Below are positions 61,315 through 64,000 of a stretch of DNA of 64,000 bases, piece by piece; positions within the stretch are counted from its first letter, which is position 1; each line of letters starts with the position of its first letter. The translations under genes were made by a program, and so were the position numbers. Origin of the DNA: Mastigamoeba balamuthi (taxonomy: Eukaryota > Evosea > Mastigamoebida > Mastigamoebidae); the NCBI GenBank assembly GCA_902651635.1, contig CACRSC010000013.1, positions 401,857 through 465,856 of the forward strand. The letters are read 5' to 3'. Below the pieces are notes generated by a model. The model was given only the letters and a program-made list of their open reading frames with translations, did no database searches and had not been told where the DNA came from.

Positions 61315-61396
61315 GTGTTCGTGGCCGAGCGGTCTAAGGCGGCACCTTGAGGTGGTGTTCTCTTCGGAGGCGAGGGTTCGAATCCCTTCGAACACA
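61315..61396 (+). tRNA. tRNA-Leu (anticodon GAG)
   Basis: 82-nt type II tRNA. The acceptor stem GTGTTCG pairs with CGAACAC and A is the discriminator base. The D-arm has a 3-bp stem, GCC/GGC. The anticodon stem GCACC/GGTGT has loop TTGAGGT, so the anticodon is GAG at 61349-61351. The variable arm is CTC-TTCG-GAG, and the T-arm is GAGGG/CCCTT with loop TTCGAAT. A-box TGGCCGAGCGG and B-box GGTTCGAATCC are perfect, and TTTTT follows directly (61397-61401) as a pol III terminator. There is no intron. GAG is uncommon for eukaryotic tRNA-Leu, where AAG (inosine) normally reads CUN; here it would read CUC, the favoured Leu codon in these GC-rich genes. Confidence 0.93.
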
Positions 61397-61401
61397 TTTT
61401 T
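61397..61401 (+). terminator. RNA polymerase III terminator
   Basis: Run of five T residues immediately after the tRNA 3' end. Confidence 0.8.
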
Positions 61402-61436
61402 CCCTTTGTCAATCCCCATCCTTCTTCCTCCCACGC

Positions 61437-62006
61437 ATGGCGGAAGCGCAAGCGGCGCTTGTCCTCATCGACTGCCAGCGTGCGTTTCTGCCCGGCGGCT
61501 GCTGGGCGTCGCACTTCCCTCCCTCGGAGGTGCTCCCCATCTGCCGCGCCTTCGAGTCCTGCTCCGCCCTGCTCTCCCGCGGCCTCCCTCCCGGCGTCGC
61601 CCTCGCGCTGACCCAGTGCCCCTTCTGGCGCCCCTCGGACCGCGCCCTGGACCCCCGCATCGCCTCGCTCGCCCCCGCCGGCACCCCCGTCTTCGCCAAG
61701 CCCGACAACGACATCCTCGAGCTCGGCGACTTCGCCCCGTGGGTCCGCGCCCGCGGCCTCCGCGCCGTCGTCTTCGGCGGCTGCACGACCAACTCGTGCG
61801 TCCGCGTCAGCGCCGTCCGGACCAAGCGGGAGCTCCCGGGCCTCGCGGTCCGCGTCGCGCTGGACCTCTGCGGCGCGCGGGCGGCCAACTACCTGCCGCA
61901 GCCGCACACGGGCGGCGTCCCCCCGGTGGCCGCCGCCGTCGAGGAGATGCGCGCCGCAGGGGTCGAGGTCATCGAGAGGTCCGGCGAGGACATGTTCGCG
62001 GTCTGA
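61437..62006 (+). CDS. isochorismatase-like cysteine hydrolase
   Basis: Intronless 189-residue protein. The catalytic triad of the isochorismatase/nicotinamidase superfamily is complete: Asp12 in LVLIDCQRAF, Lys88 in FAKPDNDIL and Cys121 in GGCTTNSCVRVSA with the preceding cis-peptide glycines. The length is typical. The lack of nicotinamidase metal-ligand motifs argues for the general isochorismatase-like group; the substrate (an amide such as nicotinamide, or isochorismate-like) is unknown. The ATG at 61437 gives a start matching the family's first strand (ALVLIDCQ). It begins only 40 nt after a tRNA gene, so its promoter must overlap the tRNA or lie within those 40 nt; CCTTCTTCCTC is the only obvious element. 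Confidence 0.88.
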   Translation: MAEAQAALVLIDCQRAFLPGGCWASHFPPSEVLPICRAFESCSALLSRGLPPGVALALTQCPFWRPSDRALDPRIASLAPAGTPVFAKPDNDILELGDFAPWVRARGLRAVVFGGCTTNSCVRVSAVRTKRELPGLAVRVALDLCGARAANYLPQPHTGGVPPVAAAVEEMRAAGVEVIERSGEDMFAV

Positions 62007-62134
62007 CGTCGTGCAGCTTCTGGTTTTCGGAACCGCAAAAACCCCCCGCGGCAAAGTCAAGTAATGCGCTGGATCTTGATTGATATCCGGGAGTGTTGAT
62101 TTTTGGGGTCCGATATTTTGAGCGCACACCTCAA
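62007..62134 (+). promoter_or_regulatory. PIF1-gene promoter candidate
   Basis: 128 nt between the hydrolase stop and the helicase start. It contains GGATCTTGATTGATATCC (62072-62089) and CGATATTTTG (62111-62120), again variants of the recurring words. Confidence 0.45.
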
Positions 62135-64000
62135 ATGGCCTCTCGGACCGAGGGCTTCTCGCCCGAGCAGAAGGCGGCCTTCGAGGTCGCCGTGGTGCAC
62201 CGCCAGAGCGTCTTCATCACGGGTGCGCGGCCGCTCCGCTGCGGGTGACCCATAGCCCCCCCGCTTCCCTGTCTCAGACAGCTCTCCGCCTCCTCTTCAG
62301 GGCCCGGCGGGTCCGGCAAGAGCTACCTCGTGTCCAAAATCGTGCGCAGAGACGCCCCCCGGCCGCGCTGCTGACGCCTTGCCAACGCGCGCGCAGATCG
62401 ACGCCCTGAAAGCGGACGGCGCTGCGGTGGCTGTGACGTCGCTGACCGGTGAGCATGAGCAGTTGACTCGGCGCCCTCTGCAGCGCGCCAAAAATTGAGG
62501 CAAACCGGCCGGCCGTGGGTAGGCATCGCTGCGGCGCACATCGGGGGCACGTCGCTGCACAGCTTCGCCGGCATACGCAAGGGCGAGACCATGGAGCAGT
62601 GGCAGGCCGCCTGGTCCCGCCAGGATGAGTGGCTGGCCACCGACGTGCTGCTCGTCGACGAGGTGCGTGCCCCCAGGCCTGCCGTCATTGGCTTGCGGGG
62701 CCTGAGGGGGATGGAGGGAGGGCCACGCCTCACGCTGCCCCGCCCACGACCGCGAGCAGGTCAGCATGATGTCGAAGCTCCTCTTCGACAGGATGGAGTC
62801 GCTCGCGAGGAAAGTTCGCAACAGGAGGAACGAGCCCTTTGGGGGTGTGCGTCTGCAGCAGCCCCCTTGGCCGCTCTGACCCGCAACCTCCTTACAGCTG
62901 CAGCTGATCTTCGTCGGGGACTTCCACCAGCTCCCGCCTGTTGGCGACAAGTGCGGTGTTGTCCCGGACGCTTCACTCTGACTGCTCTGTCAGCCCTGCG
63001 CCTGAGCCCACTGCCAGGCTGGGAACGGCCAAGAGGGCAAAGCAGGAGAAGTTCCAGAGGGTGTCGAGGGAGTACTGGAACAAGGCGCGCTGCTTCGAGT
63101 CGGACAAGTGGCACACGTGAGCACCGTTGCCCCTCAACCCCAGTCGTTGCGTCTACTAACCCTCTATGCCCGAGAGCAGTTGCCTGCCGAACTATGTTGT
63201 TCTGAGGACCATCTTCAGGCAGAAGGACGATGTCTTCGTGCGCCTTCTCAACGAGCTGCGCTTTGGTATATGCTCCGAGAGGACCCTCACCATCCTGCGC
63301 ACCGTCACCTGCACAGTGCGGCGTCCCGCCCGTCGCCCGGTCTCATCCTCTTTGCGCACGAGACAGGACGCGGAGAGGGCATCGCAGCAGGAGCCGGCCT
63401 TCCCTCGAACGAGGTTGTACCCCACGAACCGGGAGGCCAACGCCTGCAACGAGGCGAACTTGGAGTCGATGCCAGGAGAGCTCAAGATGTCGGAGGCGCA
63501 GCAGTACTCGCTCCCGGCGGGGCTCGTCAGCGACGAGGACACCGTCTCGAGGCTCAACGGCGTTCTCGCCCAGATGCAGTTCGGCTTCAAGATCGGTGCC
63601 CCTGTGCGTGTTCTGTCGCTGCTGCTGTTCTCATCGGCATCGTGCGAGCAGGTGATTCACTTGGTAAATCGAGGAGTCCTGCGGAACGGCTCTCAAGGCA
63701 GGATAGTGGACATTAAGTTTGCTCCAACGGTCGAACTGGAGCTCACTATGGCCGACTCTGTGCTCAAGAGACTCGAGGTCGACTTGAGGAGCCTGCGGGA
63801 GGACAGAGAGACCCTCCCGCGGGAGCTGACGGACTTCTACCCGACGTGGCCGCGGAACAATGAGGTGCTCAAGGAGGATGGCAAGTACTACTGCCCGCTC
63901 CCCGTGGTCGACTTTGGCGGTACGCCTTCACAGATAATCCACGCCTCGCCAACGCCCAACTGCTGCAGGGACTCTGTTCATAATTGAGCCCCACGTGTTC
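62135..64000 (+). CDS. PIF1-family DNA helicase (5' part; continues past window)
   Basis: Superfamily 1B 5'-3' helicase acting at telomeres, replication forks or G-quadruplexes. Exons in frame: 62135-62222, 62301-62341, 62397-62448, 62523-62662, 62760-62846, 62898-62950, 63036-63116 and 63180 onwards, with further introns near 63317 and 63604 and probably one at 63922. Motifs: EQKAAFE, Walker A GPGGSGKS, IAAAHIGGTSLHSFAGI, Walker B LLVDEVSMM, EPFGGLQLIFVGDFHQLPPV, CFESDKW, LRTIFRQKD...LLNELRFG, TRLYPTNREA and VIHLVNRGVLRNGSQGRIV. All are characteristic of Pif1. Introns are 51-97 nt, some with CTGAC or CTAAC branch sites. CGATATTTTG lies 15 nt before the ATG. The C-terminal helicase motifs are outside the window. 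Confidence 0.93.

Noticed and set aside
1-64000. CRISPR arrays, bacterial operons, insertion sequences
   Set aside because: No regular spacer-repeat structure, no ribosome-binding sites, and pervasive spliceosomal introns argue for eukaryotic nuclear DNA only.

Overview
This window is nuclear DNA of a unicellular eukaryote. The genes are GC-rich and closely packed. Most are split by short GT-AG introns (about 40-160 nt, a few up to 500) with donors such as GTGCGT, GTACG and GTGAG and CTAAC/CTGAC-like branch sites. There is one eukaryotic tRNA gene with internal A and B boxes, and there are no bacterial operons or ribosome-binding sites. The gene set (PEX6, a CAMK-type kinase, an ELAPOR-like receptor, an FG-GAP propeller, PIF1, a GBP/VLIG-like GTPase with RING and VWA domains, ankyrin-like proteins) suits a free-living amoeboid protist. 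An amoebozoan, perhaps an archamoeba such as Mastigamoeba, is my guess; the sequence does not prove it.

Layout. 1-3.5 kb is an AT-richer island with a spliced gene-like fragment, a cluster of direct and inverted short repeats and a dead Tc1 transposon. 3.5-45 kb is gene-dense: secreted FG-GAP propeller (+), Gly/Ala-rich membrane protein (+), PEX6 (-), a 1,531-residue coiled-coil protein (+), a divergent pair of small membrane proteins sharing a tandem promoter repeat, a protein kinase (-), a 2H phosphoesterase (-), a multi-pass protein with an exo/endonuclease-like C-terminus (-), two convergent ankyrin-like proteins, a small zinc-finger protein (+), a tandem-MLLE protein (-), a type I membrane protein of the ELAPOR kind (+) and a giant RING-GTPase-VWA protein (-). 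45-55.4 kb is a second AT-richer island with coding-like relics, a Ty3/Gypsy fossil lying between two single N characters, and another dead Tc1 copy. 55.5-64 kb returns to genes: an M4 metallopeptidase (+), a secreted propeller-like protein (-), tRNA-Leu(GAG), an isochorismatase-like hydrolase (+) and a PIF1-type helicase (+) that runs off the right edge.

How the genes relate. No pathway cluster is evident. Several genes serve secretion and the cell surface (FG-GAP protein, ELAPOR-like protein, M4 peptidase, propeller protein, 2H phosphoesterase). PEX6 implies peroxisome-type organelles. Many intergenic regions carry variants of AGATATT and GAATCT close to the predicted start, which may be this organism's core promoter. 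Two introns appear to be GC-AG with the same donor, AAG|GCACGC; the reading frames and conserved protein joins on both sides support this.

Exon ends were placed by eye from reading-frame continuity, splice dinucleotides and family conservation. Where the summed exons give an uninterrupted frame I say so; elsewhere boundaries are approximate.
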